Assembly (NCBI GenBank): GCA_902785945.1
Contig: CADAAR010000004.1
Location: 1-64,000, forward strand
Direction of reading: 5' to 3'
DNA from: an uncultured Prevotellaceae bacterium
GTDB lineage: Bacteria > Bacteroidota > Bacteroidia > Bacteroidales > Bacteroidaceae
DNA: 64,000 nt
Position 1 is the stretch's first letter. The number at the start of each line of letters is the position of its first letter. The position numbers and the translations under genes were made by a program. The notes below the pieces were generated by a model. The model searched no databases. It was not told where the DNA came from and saw nothing but the letters and a program-made list of their open reading frames with translations. This document shows, piece by piece, positions 18,384-27,900 of this stretch.

Positions 18384-19148
18384 TTAACTGTTTTTGCTGA
18401 TAATCTCTTTGGCGAGTGCCAGGTGGTTTTTGCTACCGGTGGAGTCGGCGTCATAGAGGATAACGGGTAAACCGTGGCTCGGACTCTCCGACAATTTCAC
18501 GTTTCTTTGGATGACCGTTTTGAAAACCAGCTCCTGGAAATGGCGCTTCACTTCGTCGTAAATCTGATTGGCCAGTCTCAGACGACTGTCATACATCGTC
18601 AGCAAGAAACCCTCGATCTCTAAAGAAGGATTCAGCTTGTTTTTGATAATCTTGATAGTGTTGAGCAATTTGCTGATACCTTCTAGGGCGAAGTACTCAC
18701 ATTGCACGGGGATAATCACCGAGTCGGCTGCCGACAAGGCATTCACAGTGATGAGGCCTAACGAAGGTGAACAGTCAATCAGGATATAGTCGTAATCTGC
18801 GCGGATTGGCTCTAACAGCTTGCGCAGGATTTTCTCTCGGTTCTCCATGTTCAGCATTTCAATCTCTGCACCCACCAGGTCAATATGACTGGGGATGATA
18901 TCCAGGTTGTCGATATCTGTGGTGTAGATGGCGTCTCTGACATCTGCCTTGTTAACAATACATTCATACAGGGAGCATTCTACTTCCTTGATATCTACGC
19001 CCAAACCACTGGATGCGTTGGCCTGAGGGTCTGCGTCGACAATCAGCACACTTTTTTCCAAGGTGGCCAGCGAGGCGCCGAGATTCATGGTGGTGGTAGT
19101 CTTACCGACACCGCCTTTTTGGTTCGCTAATGCAATAATTTTACCCAT
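18384..19148 (-). CDS. parA: ParA/Soj chromosome-partition ATPase
   Basis: The 254-residue protein carries the deviant Walker A motif KGGVGKTTTTMNLG (residues 10-23), DADPQANASSGLG, and the Walker B-like YDYILIDCSPSLGLITVNAL. Length and lack of an N-terminal DNA-binding domain match the chromosomal Soj type. With ParB it drives origin segregation. It is the first gene of the six-gene minus-strand operon, with its own TAacTTTG promoter, divergent from surE. Confidence 0.96.
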   Translation of the reverse strand: MGKIIALANQKGGVGKTTTTMNLGASLATLEKSVLIVDADPQANASSGLGVDIKEVECSLYECIVNKADVRDAIYTTDIDNLDIIPSHIDLVGAEIEMLNMENREKILRKLLEPIRADYDYILIDCSPSLGLITVNALSAADSVIIPVQCEYFALEGISKLLNTIKIIKNKLNPSLEIEGFLLTMYDSRLRLANQIYDEVKRHFQELVFKTVIQRNVKLSESPSHGLPVILYDADSTGSKNHLALAKEIISKNS

Positions 19149-19190
19149 TATATTTTTGTTTTACCTTATTCTTAATTAAAAATTTGGGCA

Positions 19191-19198
19191 CAAAGTTA
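19191..19198 (-). promoter_or_regulatory. Promoter of the parA operon
   Basis: TAacTTTG followed by TGCCC on the minus strand, 42 bases upstream of the parA start. It is divergent from the surE promoter about 45 bases away. Confidence 0.7.
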
Positions 19199-19241
19199 CA
19201 TATTTCTTATGAGAAAACACGTTGTTTTAAACCTTTTTTCG

Positions 19242-19249
19242 TACTTTTG
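19242..19249 (+). promoter_or_regulatory. Promoter of surE-lpxB-DUF5020
   Basis: TActTTTGC lies 21 bases before the surE ATG. A TTG occurs at 19222-19224, with slightly shorter spacing than usual. Confidence 0.7.
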
Positions 19250-19270
19250 CAGCGAAATCATTGATATTTT

Positions 19271-20038
19271 ATGAATATTAAACGACCACTATTGCTCATT
19301 TCCAATGATGACGGCTATCTTTCGAAGGGCATTCAATGTCTGGTAGAAATGCTGTCAGATGTGGGTGACATCATTGTTTGCGCTCCTGATGATGCCCGCA
19401 GTGGCTACTCCTGTGCCTTCTCTGCTACCATTCCCTTGCGCCTCCAAAAACGTGGGCAGCGGGAGGGTGTTGAGATATGGTCTTGCAACGGTACACCCGT
19501 TGATTGCGTGAAGTTGGCACTCTCCGAGATCTGCCCGCGTCAGCCTGATATGGTCATCGGTGGTATTAACCACGGCGACAACGCTTCTGTCAATGCCCAT
19601 TATAGTGGTACGATGGGGGTTACCCTCGAGGGTTGTATGAAATACATCCCCTCAGTGGCCTTTTCGCTTTGCGACCATCGTGACGATGCTGACTTTGAAC
19701 CTCTCCGTCCTTTTATCCGTACTATTACGGCTCAGGTACTCCGGGAGGGTTTGCCCCGTGGCGTCTGTCTCAATGTTAACTTCCCTGTTGCTCCCATGTT
19801 TCAAGGTGTGAAGGTCTGTAGGATGGCTCCTGGCACATGGTTCAATGAGGTATCGAAGTGCCATCACCCCCGTGGCTATGACTACTGGTGGATGGTGGGT
19901 CACTACCGCAATGATGAGCCCGATGCCGAAGATACCGACCGCTGGGCCCTTGACCACGGCTATGTTGCCATCACTCCTACTCAGATTGACCTTACCGCCT
20001 ATTCTGTCTTTGACCAACTTAAAGCCTGGCCATTATGA
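19271..20038 (+). CDS. surE: 5'/3'-nucleotidase SurE
   Basis: The 255-residue protein shows the SurE hallmarks. SNDDG near the N terminus holds the metal-binding Asp13 and Asp14. APDDARSGYS carries Ser44, GTPVDCVKLAL and GGINHGDN follow, and YSGTMGVTLEG is the other conserved block. It hydrolyses nucleoside monophosphates and is cytoplasmic. It overlaps lpxB by four bases (ATGA), implying coupled translation. Confidence 0.95.
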   Translation: MNIKRPLLLISNDDGYLSKGIQCLVEMLSDVGDIIVCAPDDARSGYSCAFSATIPLRLQKRGQREGVEIWSCNGTPVDCVKLALSEICPRQPDMVIGGINHGDNASVNAHYSGTMGVTLEGCMKYIPSVAFSLCDHRDDADFEPLRPFIRTITAQVLREGLPRGVCLNVNFPVAPMFQGVKVCRMAPGTWFNEVSKCHHPRGYDYWWMVGHYRNDEPDAEDTDRWALDHGYVAITPTQIDLTAYSVFDQLKAWPL

Positions 20039-21153
20039 AATATTACCTCATAGTTGGCGAAGCCTCTGGTGACCTTCACGCATCTCATCTGATGCAGTCT
20101 CTGAAGAATCTTGACTCCAATGCACAGTTCCGATTTTTCGGTGGCGATTTGATGACGGCGGTGGGAGGAACCTGTGTACGTCACTATCGCGACCTCGCCT
20201 ATATGGGTTTTATTCCTGTACTTCTTCATTTGCCAAAGATATTGAGGAATATGCAGATGTGTAAGGATGATATCGTCTCATGGCACCCCGATTGTGTCAT
20301 CCTTGTCGACTATCCGGGCTTTAATCTGAAGATTGCGAAGTTTGTAAAATCCAAGACAAATATACCCGTCTTTTATTATATATCGCCGAAGATCTGGGCT
20401 TGGAAGGAGTATCGTATCAAGAGTATTAAACGTGATGTTGACGAACTCTTTTCCATCCTGCCTTTCGAGGTGGATTTCTTCGAAGGTAAGCATCATTATC
20501 CTATCCACTATGTGGGTAATCCTACTGCTGCTGAAGTACGCGAGTTTCTGAATACTTCCAGTAATCCGAATACTCTGGGAATTCAGAAATCTCCGATAAT
20601 AGCTCTCTTGGCAGGCTCTCGCCAGCAGGAAATCAAGGATAACCTGCCTGCGATGCTCGAGGCTGTGAAACCTTATGAGGCTGATTACCAGATAGTCTTG
20701 GCTGGAGCCCCGGGTATTGAACCCAACTATTACGCCCCTTTCATCGAAGGTCGAAAGGTGCAGGTGGTCTTTAATCAGACCTACGCTCTGCTCTCTTTGG
20801 CGCATGCTGCTCTCGTTACCAGTGGCACAGCCACTCTTGAGACCTGTCTCTTCCGCGTGCCACAGGTGGTGTGCTATAAACTCCCTCTGCCTAAGATAGC
20901 CGACTTCGTGCGTCGCCACCTCATTAAAGTAAAATATGTGTCATTGGTTAATCTCATTGCTGATCGCGAAGTGGTTACAGAATTATTAGGCCGCACTTTC
21001 ACCGTCGATCATATCCGCTGCGAACTCGCCAAAATCCTCGATGGTCCAGCCCGAACTGCGATGCTCGAAGGCTATGAGGAAGTGAGTAGCCGTCTTGGTG
21101 ACCAAATAGCTCCTGACAATGCCGCTAGTTTGATTATAAAGAAATTAAAATAA
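20035..21153 (+). CDS. lpxB: Lipid-A-disaccharide synthase
   Basis: The 372-residue GT19 enzyme joins UDP-2,3-diacylglucosamine and lipid X to form the lipid A disaccharide at the inner face of the inner membrane. Key segments are YYLIVGEASGDLHASHL at the N terminus, YPGFNLKIAKF, YYISPKIWAWKEYRIKSIK, YVGNPTAAEV, LLAGSRQQEI and TSGTATLETCLFRVPQVVCYK. Length agrees with the family. It is the second gene of the surE operon. Confidence 0.96.
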   Translation: MKYYLIVGEASGDLHASHLMQSLKNLDSNAQFRFFGGDLMTAVGGTCVRHYRDLAYMGFIPVLLHLPKILRNMQMCKDDIVSWHPDCVILVDYPGFNLKIAKFVKSKTNIPVFYYISPKIWAWKEYRIKSIKRDVDELFSILPFEVDFFEGKHHYPIHYVGNPTAAEVREFLNTSSNPNTLGIQKSPIIALLAGSRQQEIKDNLPAMLEAVKPYEADYQIVLAGAPGIEPNYYAPFIEGRKVQVVFNQTYALLSLAHAALVTSGTATLETCLFRVPQVVCYKLPLPKIADFVRRHLIKVKYVSLVNLIADREVVTELLGRTFTVDHIRCELAKILDGPARTAMLEGYEEVSSRLGDQIAPDNAASLIIKKLK

Positions 21154-21160
21154 TAAGTTT

Positions 21161-21868
21161 ATGAAAAAGTTCGTATTCCTTACTATTCTGGCCTGCTCAG
21201 CTCTTATGGCCAATTCTCAGAACATCCAGCTCCACTATGACTTTGGTCGTAACCTCTATCCCGACGAGGAGTCCACTCGTCAGAAAGTCACCGTTACCCT
21301 CGAACAGTTTAAGGCCGACAATTGGGGCTCTTGGTACTACTTCGTCGATATCGACCTTAGTCGCAAGGAGACGCTCGGTGCCTATACAGAGATCTCCCGC
21401 GAGTTCGACCTCACAAAAAAACTACCCTTTGCCATTCACGTCGAATATGATGGCGGTCTTGGCTCCCGTTCAGGCAGCTATCAGCAGGCTGCCCTCGCAG
21501 GTATAGCTTACAACGGCAATACCCCAAACTATACCGCTACTTGGTCATTACAGCTGCTCTACAAGCGGTTCTTCAAGAACTACGAGTTCAATTCTGCATA
21601 CAATAGCATGCAGTTGACTGGTGTGTGGGGCGTCCATTTCCTCAACCGTAAGATGTCATTCTCTGGTTTCATCGATTTCTGGCGCGGACAGAAGGCCAAC
21701 GGTCATGGTCAGCTCGTCATCCTCTCCGAGCCCCAGTTGTGGTATAACATCACCGACCATCTTAGTGTTGGTTCCGAGGTAGAGATTAGTAACAACTTCA
21801 TCTATAATACCGTCAATGACAAGACCTTCTTTGTCAATCCCACGCTTGGCGTGAAGTGGAATTTTTAA
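21161..21868 (+). CDS. DUF5020 family outer-membrane protein
   Basis: The 235-residue protein has a signal peptide (FVFLTILACSALMANSQ). The mature part starts NIQLHYDFGRNLYPDEEST and is full of amphipathic strands (SWYYFVDIDLSRKE, TATWSLQLLYKRFFK, VGSEVEISNNF). The last residue is Phe. This matches DUF5020, which resembles Tsx-type nucleoside channels; substrate is unknown. It lies 7 bases after lpxB, presumably in the same transcript, and converges on mlaF. Confidence 0.85.
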   Translation: MKKFVFLTILACSALMANSQNIQLHYDFGRNLYPDEESTRQKVTVTLEQFKADNWGSWYYFVDIDLSRKETLGAYTEISREFDLTKKLPFAIHVEYDGGLGSRSGSYQQAALAGIAYNGNTPNYTATWSLQLLYKRFFKNYEFNSAYNSMQLTGVWGVHFLNRKMSFSGFIDFWRGQKANGHGQLVILSEPQLWYNITDHLSVGSEVEISNNFIYNTVNDKTFFVNPTLGVKWNF

Positions 21869-21883
21869 TAAAAGAATGGGATC

Positions 21884-22654
21884 TTATTGCTGCTCTTTCT
21901 CTAAAACGAGATTGCGCATGTTTTTCAGTAGGTCACTGGCAAAGATAAAATCGGTGAGGCGCTGATTGTCGGAGTGCATGATCTGACTACTGATGCCTTG
22001 CCACTCCTTGTTCCCCTCGTAGATGAAGATGATATTCTCACCAATACCCATCACGGAATTCATGTCGTGAGTATTGATGATGGTAGTCATGTTGAATTCC
22101 TTGGTGATGCTGTGTAACAGATCGTCGATGACGAGCGATGTCTTAGGGTCGAGACCGGAATTCGGCTCGTCGCAGAAAAGATACTTGGGATTCAGGGCGA
22201 TGGCACGGGCGATGGCCACGCGTTTCTGCATACCGCCTGACAATTCGCCTGGGAACTTTTCTTCTGCTCCCACTAGATTCACACGGTCCAGACAATCCAT
22301 GGCTCGTTTTGTGCGCTCTCTCAAGGTCATTGTTGAGAACATGTCAAGGGGGAACATCACGTTCTCCAGCACTGTCAGTGAGTCGAACAAGGCTGCACTC
22401 TGGAAAATCATGCCCATCTCGCGACGCATACGAACCTTTTCTTTCTTCGACATGGCTACGAAGTCGCGTCCGTCGTATAGCACCTGACCGCTTGTGGGGT
22501 CCAACAGACCCACCAGGTTCTTCATCAGCACCGTTTTGCCTGAGCCACTCTGACCGATAATCAGATTGGTTTTGCCGTCCTCGAACACTGTGCTGACATC
22601 TTTCAGCACTTCCTTGTCCTCGAAGCTCTTGTATAGATTCTTGACCTCTATCAT
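21884..22654 (-). CDS. mlaF: ABC transporter ATP-binding protein, MlaF-like
   Basis: The 256-residue ATPase has Walker A GQSGSGKT, the Q-loop region MGMIFQSAALFDSLTV, signature LSGGMQKRVAIARA, Walker B YLFCDEPNSGLDP, and an H-loop (INTHD). These fit the MlaF/MceF group that energises phospholipid movement between the membranes. It overlaps mlaE by four bases. The substrate-binding MlaD-like protein is not in the window. Confidence 0.9.
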   Translation of the reverse strand: MIEVKNLYKSFEDKEVLKDVSTVFEDGKTNLIIGQSGSGKTVLMKNLVGLLDPTSGQVLYDGRDFVAMSKKEKVRMRREMGMIFQSAALFDSLTVLENVMFPLDMFSTMTLRERTKRAMDCLDRVNLVGAEEKFPGELSGGMQKRVAIARAIALNPKYLFCDEPNSGLDPKTSLVIDDLLHSITKEFNMTTIINTHDMNSVMGIGENIIFIYEGNKEWQGISSQIMHSDNQRLTDFIFASDLLKNMRNLVLEKEQQ

Positions 22655-23397
22655 GACAGCAACTGGGTTAGGAAAACATCACTGAATAAGATAAGTACAC
22701 TCGATGAAACCACAGCATCTGTCGACGATTTACCTACATTGACAGAGCCGCCTTCGACTGTATAGCCGCAGAAAGCAGGTACGCTCGAGATGATAAAAGC
22801 GAAGAATTCACTCTTAATAATCGACATCCATACGAACCATGACTTGAATGAGTGTTGCAGACCTAAAGTCAAATCGTCGGGAGGTAGTACATGACCTACG
22901 TATGCGGTGGCATAGGCTCCCAAAATACCTGTAGCCGACGAGAAAATCACTAGGAAGGGCATGATGGTGAGCATTCCCATGATTTTAGGTAGAATCAGAT
23001 AGCAGGCTGAATTCACGCCCATGATGTCCAGAGCGTCAATCTGTTGCGTCACGCGCATGGTACCTAATTCCGATGCAATGTTCGATCCTACCTTGCCTGC
23101 CAGGATTAGGCACATGATTGAACTCGAGAATTCCAACAATAGAATTTCTCGTGTGGTATAACCACTTACCCAACGTGGCATCCAGGGACTTTGAATGTTC
23201 AATTTCATCTGGATACAGATTACGGCACCGATAAAGAATGAGATAAGTAGCACAATGCCGATGGAGTTCACACCCAACTGTGCCATCTCTTTTACATACG
23301 ACTTGAAGAACATACGCATGCGTTCTGGAACAGAAAACGTCCGTCCCATCAGTTGGATATATCGTCCGAATATGGTCAGATATCTGATGATAATCAT
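22651..23397 (-). CDS. mlaE: MlaE-like phospholipid ABC transporter permease
   Basis: The 248-residue integral membrane protein has about five hydrophobic segments. It carries the MlaE family core, including LILAGKVGSNIASELGTMRV and QIDALDIMGVN. It pairs with the ATPase that overlaps its end. It has its own promoter (23423-23430) and divergent neighbour lptB. Confidence 0.92.
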   Translation of the reverse strand: MIIIRYLTIFGRYIQLMGRTFSVPERMRMFFKSYVKEMAQLGVNSIGIVLLISFFIGAVICIQMKLNIQSPWMPRWVSGYTTREILLLEFSSSIMCLILAGKVGSNIASELGTMRVTQQIDALDIMGVNSACYLILPKIMGMLTIMPFLVIFSSATGILGAYATAYVGHVLPPDDLTLGLQHSFKSWFVWMSIIKSEFFAFIISSVPAFCGYTVEGGSVNVGKSSTDAVVSSSVLILFSDVFLTQLLS

Positions 23398-23422
23398 CTC
23401 TTTCTATCGTCTTTATCGCCGA

Positions 23423-23430
23423 CAAAGGTA
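23423..23430 (-). promoter_or_regulatory. Promoter of mlaE-mlaF
   Basis: TAccTTTG on the minus strand, with TTTG at 23451-23454 and a 20-base gap; leader about 20 bases. Confidence 0.75.
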
Positions 23431-23525
23431 GGCATTATTTCCCAAACGGCCAAAGATAATCGTTAATAATACCAAACAATTGGCACTTTTTGACGGATAA
23501 GGGGTCGATTCTGAGAAAAATATAG

Positions 23526-23533
23526 TATTTTTG
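23526..23533 (+). promoter_or_regulatory. Promoter of lptB
   Basis: TAttTTTGC lies only 9 bases before ATG 23543, so the transcript is nearly leaderless. It rules out the longer TTG-initiated frame. Confidence 0.7.
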
Positions 23534-23542
23534 CGGGCGATT

Positions 23543-24340
23543 ATGGAAACAGAAGGATTAGTACTACGCACGGAAGGTCTCGTGAAACGGTATGGTAAAC
23601 GTACTGTGGTGAACGATGTGAGCTTTAACGTGAAGCAGGGTGAAATCGTAGGTTTGCTTGGGCCTAATGGTGCTGGCAAGACGACTTCGTTTTATATGAC
23701 CACGGGCCTGATTGTACCCAATGGCGGACATATATATCTGGGTGACGAGGATGTGACGAAATATCCTGTGTTCAGACGTGCCCGTGCAGGCATTGGCTAT
23801 CTGGCTCAGGAGGCGAGTGTCTTCCGTAAGATGAGCGTGGAAGACAATATTCTCTCGGTCTTAGAGATGACAGGTAAGCCCCGTGACTATCAGCTGCAGA
23901 AGTTGGAGGATTTAATCAAGGAGTTCCGTTTGGGTAAGGTGCGTAAAAACAAAGGTGACCAACTCTCTGGTGGTGAGCGCCGTAGGACGGAGATTGCCCG
24001 ATGTCTGGCTATTGAACCAAAGTTTATTATGCTCGATGAGCCTTTCGCAGGTGTCGACCCCATCGCTGTGGAAGATATCCAGCAGATTGTGTGGAAGCTG
24101 AAGTACAGGAATATCGGTATTTTGATTACCGATCATAATGTGGACGAAACGCTGACCATTACTGACCGTGCTTACCTGTTGTTTGAAGGTCGAATCTTGT
24201 TTCAGGGCTCACCCGAGGAATTGGCAGAGAATAAAATCGTAAGAGAGAAATACCTGACTAACTCGTTTGTGTTGCGTAAGAAAGACTTCCAACTCATGGA
24301 AGAGGAGCGCAAAGCAAAAGAGGAAGAAGAAAATAGTTAA
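23543..24340 (+). CDS. lptB: LPS export ABC transporter ATP-binding protein
   Basis: The 265-residue ATPase has Walker [39 protein letters not shown], signature [13 protein letters not shown] and Walker [20 protein letters not shown], all diagnostic of LptB. It powers extraction of LPS with LptFG, which are not in the window. A charged C-terminal extension ([10 protein letters not shown]) follows the usual end. A hairpin terminator separates it from tig. Confidence 0.95.
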   Translation: METEGLVLRTEGLVKRYGKRTVVNDVSFNVKQGEIVGLLGPNGAGKTTSFYMTTGLIVPNGGHIYLGDEDVTKYPVFRRARAGIGYLAQEASVFRKMSVEDNILSVLEMTGKPRDYQLQKLEDLIKEFRLGKVRKNKGDQLSGGERRRTEIARCLAIEPKFIMLDEPFAGVDPIAVEDIQQIVWKLKYRNIGILITDHNVDETLTITDRAYLLFEGRILFQGSPEELAENKIVREKYLTNSFVLRKKDFQLMEEERKAKEEEENS

Positions 24341-24348
24341 AAAATAAT

Positions 24349-24381
24349 AAGGTGGAGCAAGTTTTTGAGCTCCACCTTTTT
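24349..24381 (+). terminator. Intrinsic terminator after lptB
   Basis: Perfect 10-base arms 24349-24358 and 24369-24378 (AAGGTGGAGC) around a 10-base loop, followed by a short T run. Confidence 0.85.
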
Positions 24382-24399
24382 CATTTCACTTTTTTATTG

Positions 24400-24407
24400 T
24401 ACTTTTG
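24400..24407 (+). promoter_or_regulatory. Promoter of tig
   Basis: TActTTTGC, 44 bases before ATG 24452. The leader contains TATAATAAGGTATAAAG (24431-24447). Confidence 0.7.
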
Positions 24408-24451
24408 CACCTCAATTTTTGAGTATTATATATAATAAGGTATAAAGAAAG

Positions 24452-25810
24452 ATGAAAATTACGTTTGATTGCCCTGATAAGATCAATGGCGTGTTGACTA
24501 TGGTCATTGAGTCTGCAGACTATCAGGAGAAGGTTGAGAAGACACTGAAAGACTATCGCAAGAAGGCCCAGGTTCCTGGTTTCCGTCCCGGTATGGTACC
24601 CATGGGTATGATTAAGAAGCAGTATGGTACTGCTGTAAAGGTGGATGAAGTGAATCGCCTGATGGGCGAGAAGCTCTACGAATATGTGCGTGAGAACAAG
24701 ATTCAGATGCTTGGTGAGCCTCTGCCCAGCGACAAGCAGCAGCCACAGGATTTCGAGAAGGATGGCGAGCTGACTTTCGTGTTTGATATCGCTGTAGCCC
24801 CCGAGTTCAAGGTGGCCCTGAGCGGAAAAGACAAGATTGATTATTATACCATCACCGTCGACGATAAACTCATCGACCAGCAGGTACAGATGTATGCCTC
24901 ACAGGGTGGTGAGTTCGTGAAGGCTGAGGTGTTCAGCGGTAATGATACGATTACTGGTGACCTCCGTCAGCTTGACAAGAAGGGTAACACACTTGAAGGT
25001 GGTATCACAACCGAAGGTGGCATGATTATGCCTGCCTATATTAAGGATGACAAGCAGAAGAAACTTTTCGATGGTTGCAAACCTGGTGATATCATTACGT
25101 TCAACCCCAAGAAAGCCTATCCTGACAACGATGCTGAGGTGGCTGCCTTGCTGAAAGTTAAGAAGGAGGATATCGCTGATGTGAATAGCGATTTTTCGTT
25201 CCAGGTGACGGAGATTCGTCACTTCCAGCCCGCGGAGGTGAATCAGGCTTTGTTTGATCGTGTGTTCGGTGAGGGTACCGTGAAGAACGAGAAGGCTTTC
25301 CGTGAGAAGATTGCTGAGCAGCTGAAGGCCCAGTTTGTGGGTAGCAGTGACTATAAGTTCATGCAGGATGTGCGTGCTCATCTGGAAAAGAAGGTGGGTA
25401 AACTCGAGTTCCCTGAGGCTCTGTTGAAGCGTGTGATGCTGCAGAACAATAAGGATAAGGATGCAGACTACGTGGAGAAGAACTTCGAAGGCAGTATCAA
25501 AGAACTTGCATGGCACCTGATTAAGGAACAGATTGTGGCCGCTCAGGAGATTAAGATCGAGGACGAGGATGTGAAGCGTGTGGCTAAGGAAGCCATTCGT
25601 GCACAGTTCGCTCAATATGGTATGGCTAATGTGCCTGATGACGTGCTCGAGAACTATGCTGAGGAACAGTTGAAGAAGCGCGAGAATATTGATAACTTTG
25701 TGGATCGTGCTGTTGATCTGAAACTGATCGAGAAACTCAAGACAGTGGTAAAACTGGAGGAAAAATCGGTCACTTTGGACGAGTTTAACAAGATGATGGA
25801 AGGAAAATAA
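24452..25810 (+). CDS. tig: Trigger factor chaperone
   Basis: The 452-residue protein has the N-terminal ribosome-binding domain with the signature region [19 protein letters not shown] (the GFRxGxxP loop docks on L23). A PPIase-like middle region and a long helical C-terminal domain ([20 protein letters not shown]) follow. Length matches the family. tig upstream of clpP and clpX is a widespread order, linking nascent-chain folding with proteolysis. Confidence 0.94.
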   Translation: MKITFDCPDKINGVLTMVIESADYQEKVEKTLKDYRKKAQVPGFRPGMVPMGMIKKQYGTAVKVDEVNRLMGEKLYEYVRENKIQMLGEPLPSDKQQPQDFEKDGELTFVFDIAVAPEFKVALSGKDKIDYYTITVDDKLIDQQVQMYASQGGEFVKAEVFSGNDTITGDLRQLDKKGNTLEGGITTEGGMIMPAYIKDDKQKKLFDGCKPGDIITFNPKKAYPDNDAEVAALLKVKKEDIADVNSDFSFQVTEIRHFQPAEVNQALFDRVFGEGTVKNEKAFREKIAEQLKAQFVGSSDYKFMQDVRAHLEKKVGKLEFPEALLKRVMLQNNKDKDADYVEKNFEGSIKELAWHLIKEQIVAAQEIKIEDEDVKRVAKEAIRAQFAQYGMANVPDDVLENYAEEQLKKRENIDNFVDRAVDLKLIEKLKTVVKLEEKSVTLDEFNKMMEGK

Positions 25811-25864
25811 GTATTTTTACGAAAAAATAACTCCTTTTTTTGAAGGGTTATCGACTTTTTTTCT

Positions 25865-25872
25865 TATCTTTG
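25865..25872 (+). promoter_or_regulatory. Promoter of clpP-clpX
   Basis: TAtcTTTG lies 44 bases before ATG 25917. The longest frame begins with GTG inside this element, so it is not the start. Confidence 0.7.
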
Positions 25873-25916
25873 TGTCCCAATCACGAGATAAAAAGGTCGA
25901 GAACCCTTTTTTCGTG

Positions 25917-26621
25917 ATGAAAATGAATAGCGAAAAAGTAGATTTGAAGCTTATGAAGAATGATTTTAGAAAATATGCCGTTGGGCATTTAGGAATGGAT
26001 GGCCTGACATTCGACGAGGTAATGCAGGCACAGGCTCAGTATCTGAATCCTTATATTCTCGAGGAGCGTCAGCTTAATGTAACACAGATGGATGTCTTCT
26101 CACGTTTGATGATGGACCGCATCATCTTCCTGGGTACCCAGATTGATGACTATACCGCCAATACGCTGCAGGCACAGTTGTTGTATCTCGACTCCGTAGA
26201 TTCAGGTAAGGATATCAGCATCTATATTAACTCGCCTGGTGGCAGCGTAACGGCAGGTCTGGGTATCTATGATACCATGCAGTTTATCTCCAGCGATGTG
26301 GCCACCATTTGCACTGGTATGGCCGCTTCCATGGGTGCTGTGCTGCTTGTGGCTGGTACCGAAGGCAAGCGTTCTGCACTGCCTCATAGTCGTGTGATGA
26401 TTCACCAGCCCCTCGGTGGCGTTCAGGGACAGGCATCGGATATTGAGATCGAGGCTAAGGAGATTCTGAAGTTCAAGAAGGAGCTCTACACCATCATTTC
26501 TGAGCATTCGCACACTCCCTATGACAAGGTGTATGCCGATTCCGATCGTAACTATTGGATGACGGCAGAAGAGGCAAAGGCTTATGGTATGATTGACAAT
26601 GTTCTCATAAGGAAGAAATAA
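25917..26621 (+). CDS. clpP: ATP-dependent Clp protease proteolytic subunit
   Basis: The 234-residue serine protease has catalytic Ser138 (GMAASMGA) and His163 (RVMIHQP), spaced 25 residues apart as in E. coli Clp[21 protein letters not shown] is the conserved core block. ATG 25917 is chosen as start; ATG 25923 is also possible. The N-terminal extension before MDGLTFDEV is longer than in E. coli. The stop codon shares its last A with the clpX ATG (TAATG), so translation is probably coupled. Confidence 0.95.
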   Translation: MKMNSEKVDLKLMKNDFRKYAVGHLGMDGLTFDEVMQAQAQYLNPYILEERQLNVTQMDVFSRLMMDRIIFLGTQIDDYTANTLQAQLLYLDSVDSGKDISIYINSPGGSVTAGLGIYDTMQFISSDVATICTGMAASMGAVLLVAGTEGKRSALPHSRVMIHQPLGGVQGQASDIEIEAKEILKFKKELYTIISEHSHTPYDKVYADSDRNYWMTAEEAKAYGMIDNVLIRKK

Positions 26622-27850
26622 TGGTAAAGAAGGCATGTAGTTTCTGCGGAAGGACGGAAAGGGAGTGCAGACTGCTCATCACGGGTGTGAATGGCTATAT
26701 CTGCGAGAACTGCGCGGAGCAGGCCTATCGTATTGTGCAGGAGAATCTTACAGATACCCCTCGGTCTCAGGGTAAGGGTCGTTTCAAGACGAAGGCAGTG
26801 CCTAAACCCGTTGAAATTAAGAATTATCTCGACCAGTATGTGATAGGTCAGGATCAGGCGAAGCGTTTCCTTTCGGTGGCGGTATACAACCATTATAAGC
26901 GTTTGCAGCAACCTGAGGACAAAGATGGTGTGGAGATTGAGAAAAGCAATATCATTATGGTGGGTTCAACGGGTACGGGCAAGACTCTGTTAGCTCGTAC
27001 TATTGCTAAACTGCTAGACGTGCCATTTACCATCGTGGATGCTACTGTCTTTACAGAAGCTGGTTATGTGGGCGAGGATGTGGAAAGTATTCTCACGCGC
27101 TTGTTGCAAGTGGCTGATTACGACGTGGCTGCAGCCCAGCGCGGCATTGTTTTCATCGACGAGATAGATAAGATAGCCCGTAAAAGCGATAACCCCTCCA
27201 TTACCCGTGATGTGAGTGGTGAGGGTGTGCAACAGGGACTGCTAAAACTTTTGGAGGGCACCAATGTGAATGTGCCGCCTAAAGGTGGTCGCAAACATCC
27301 TGACCAGGAATATATTTCTGTAGACACGAGGAATATCCTCTTCATTTGTGGTGGTGCCTTCGATGGCATTGAGCGTAAGATTGCCCAAAGAATGAATACC
27401 CATGTGGTAGGTTATAACTCGGTTCAGAATGTTGCAAAAATTGACAAAGAGAATCTGATGCAATATATCGTACCTCAGGATTTGAAGTCATTTGGACTGA
27501 TTCCCGAGATCATCGGACGTCTGCCGGTACTGACCTACCTGAATCCGCTTGACCGTGAGGCATTGGCTAAGATTCTTGTTGAGCCCAAAAATTCTATTGT
27601 AAAGCAATATGAGAAGCTTTTTGAGATGGATGGCATCAAGTTGACGTTTACGGAGGAAGCATTGAAGGTGCTTGTTGATAAGGCTGTGGAGTACAAACTT
27701 GGTGCCCGTGGCCTGCGCTCTATTGTGGAGACCGTGATGATGGATACAATGTTTGAAATTCCGTCGAAGAAAGTTAAGAAATTTGAGGTGACAGCTAAAT
27801 ATGCGTTGCAACAATTGGAGAAGTCGCAACTGCAGCGGTTGGCCTCATAG
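26621..27850 (+). CDS. clpX: Clp protease ATP-binding subunit ClpX
   Basis: The 409-residue AAA+ unfoldase has an N-terminal C4 zinc finger (CSFCGRTE, then CENC), Walker A GSTGTGKT at about residue 114, Walker [10 protein letters not shown], the pore-loop region GYVGEDVES and the [19 protein letters not shown] block. [14 protein letters not shown] and the sensor-2 region [11 protein letters not shown] follow. It selects and unfolds substrates for ClpP. Confidence 0.97.
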   Translation: MVKKACSFCGRTERECRLLITGVNGYICENCAEQAYRIVQENLTDTPRSQGKGRFKTKAVPKPVEIKNYLDQYVIGQDQAKRFLSVAVYNHYKRLQQPEDKDGVEIEKSNIIMVGSTGTGKTLLARTIAKLLDVPFTIVDATVFTEAGYVGEDVESILTRLLQVADYDVAAAQRGIVFIDEIDKIARKSDNPSITRDVSGEGVQQGLLKLLEGTNVNVPPKGGRKHPDQEYISVDTRNILFICGGAFDGIERKIAQRMNTHVVGYNSVQNVAKIDKENLMQYIVPQDLKSFGLIPEIIGRLPVLTYLNPLDREALAKILVEPKNSIVKQYEKLFEMDGIKLTFTEEALKVLVDKAVEYKLGARGLRSIVETVMMDTMFEIPSKKVKKFEVTAKYALQQLEKSQLQRLAS

Positions 27851-27900
27851 ATAACAGACATCTACAAGCCTATTACATTAACGAAAGAAGGAAAATTGAT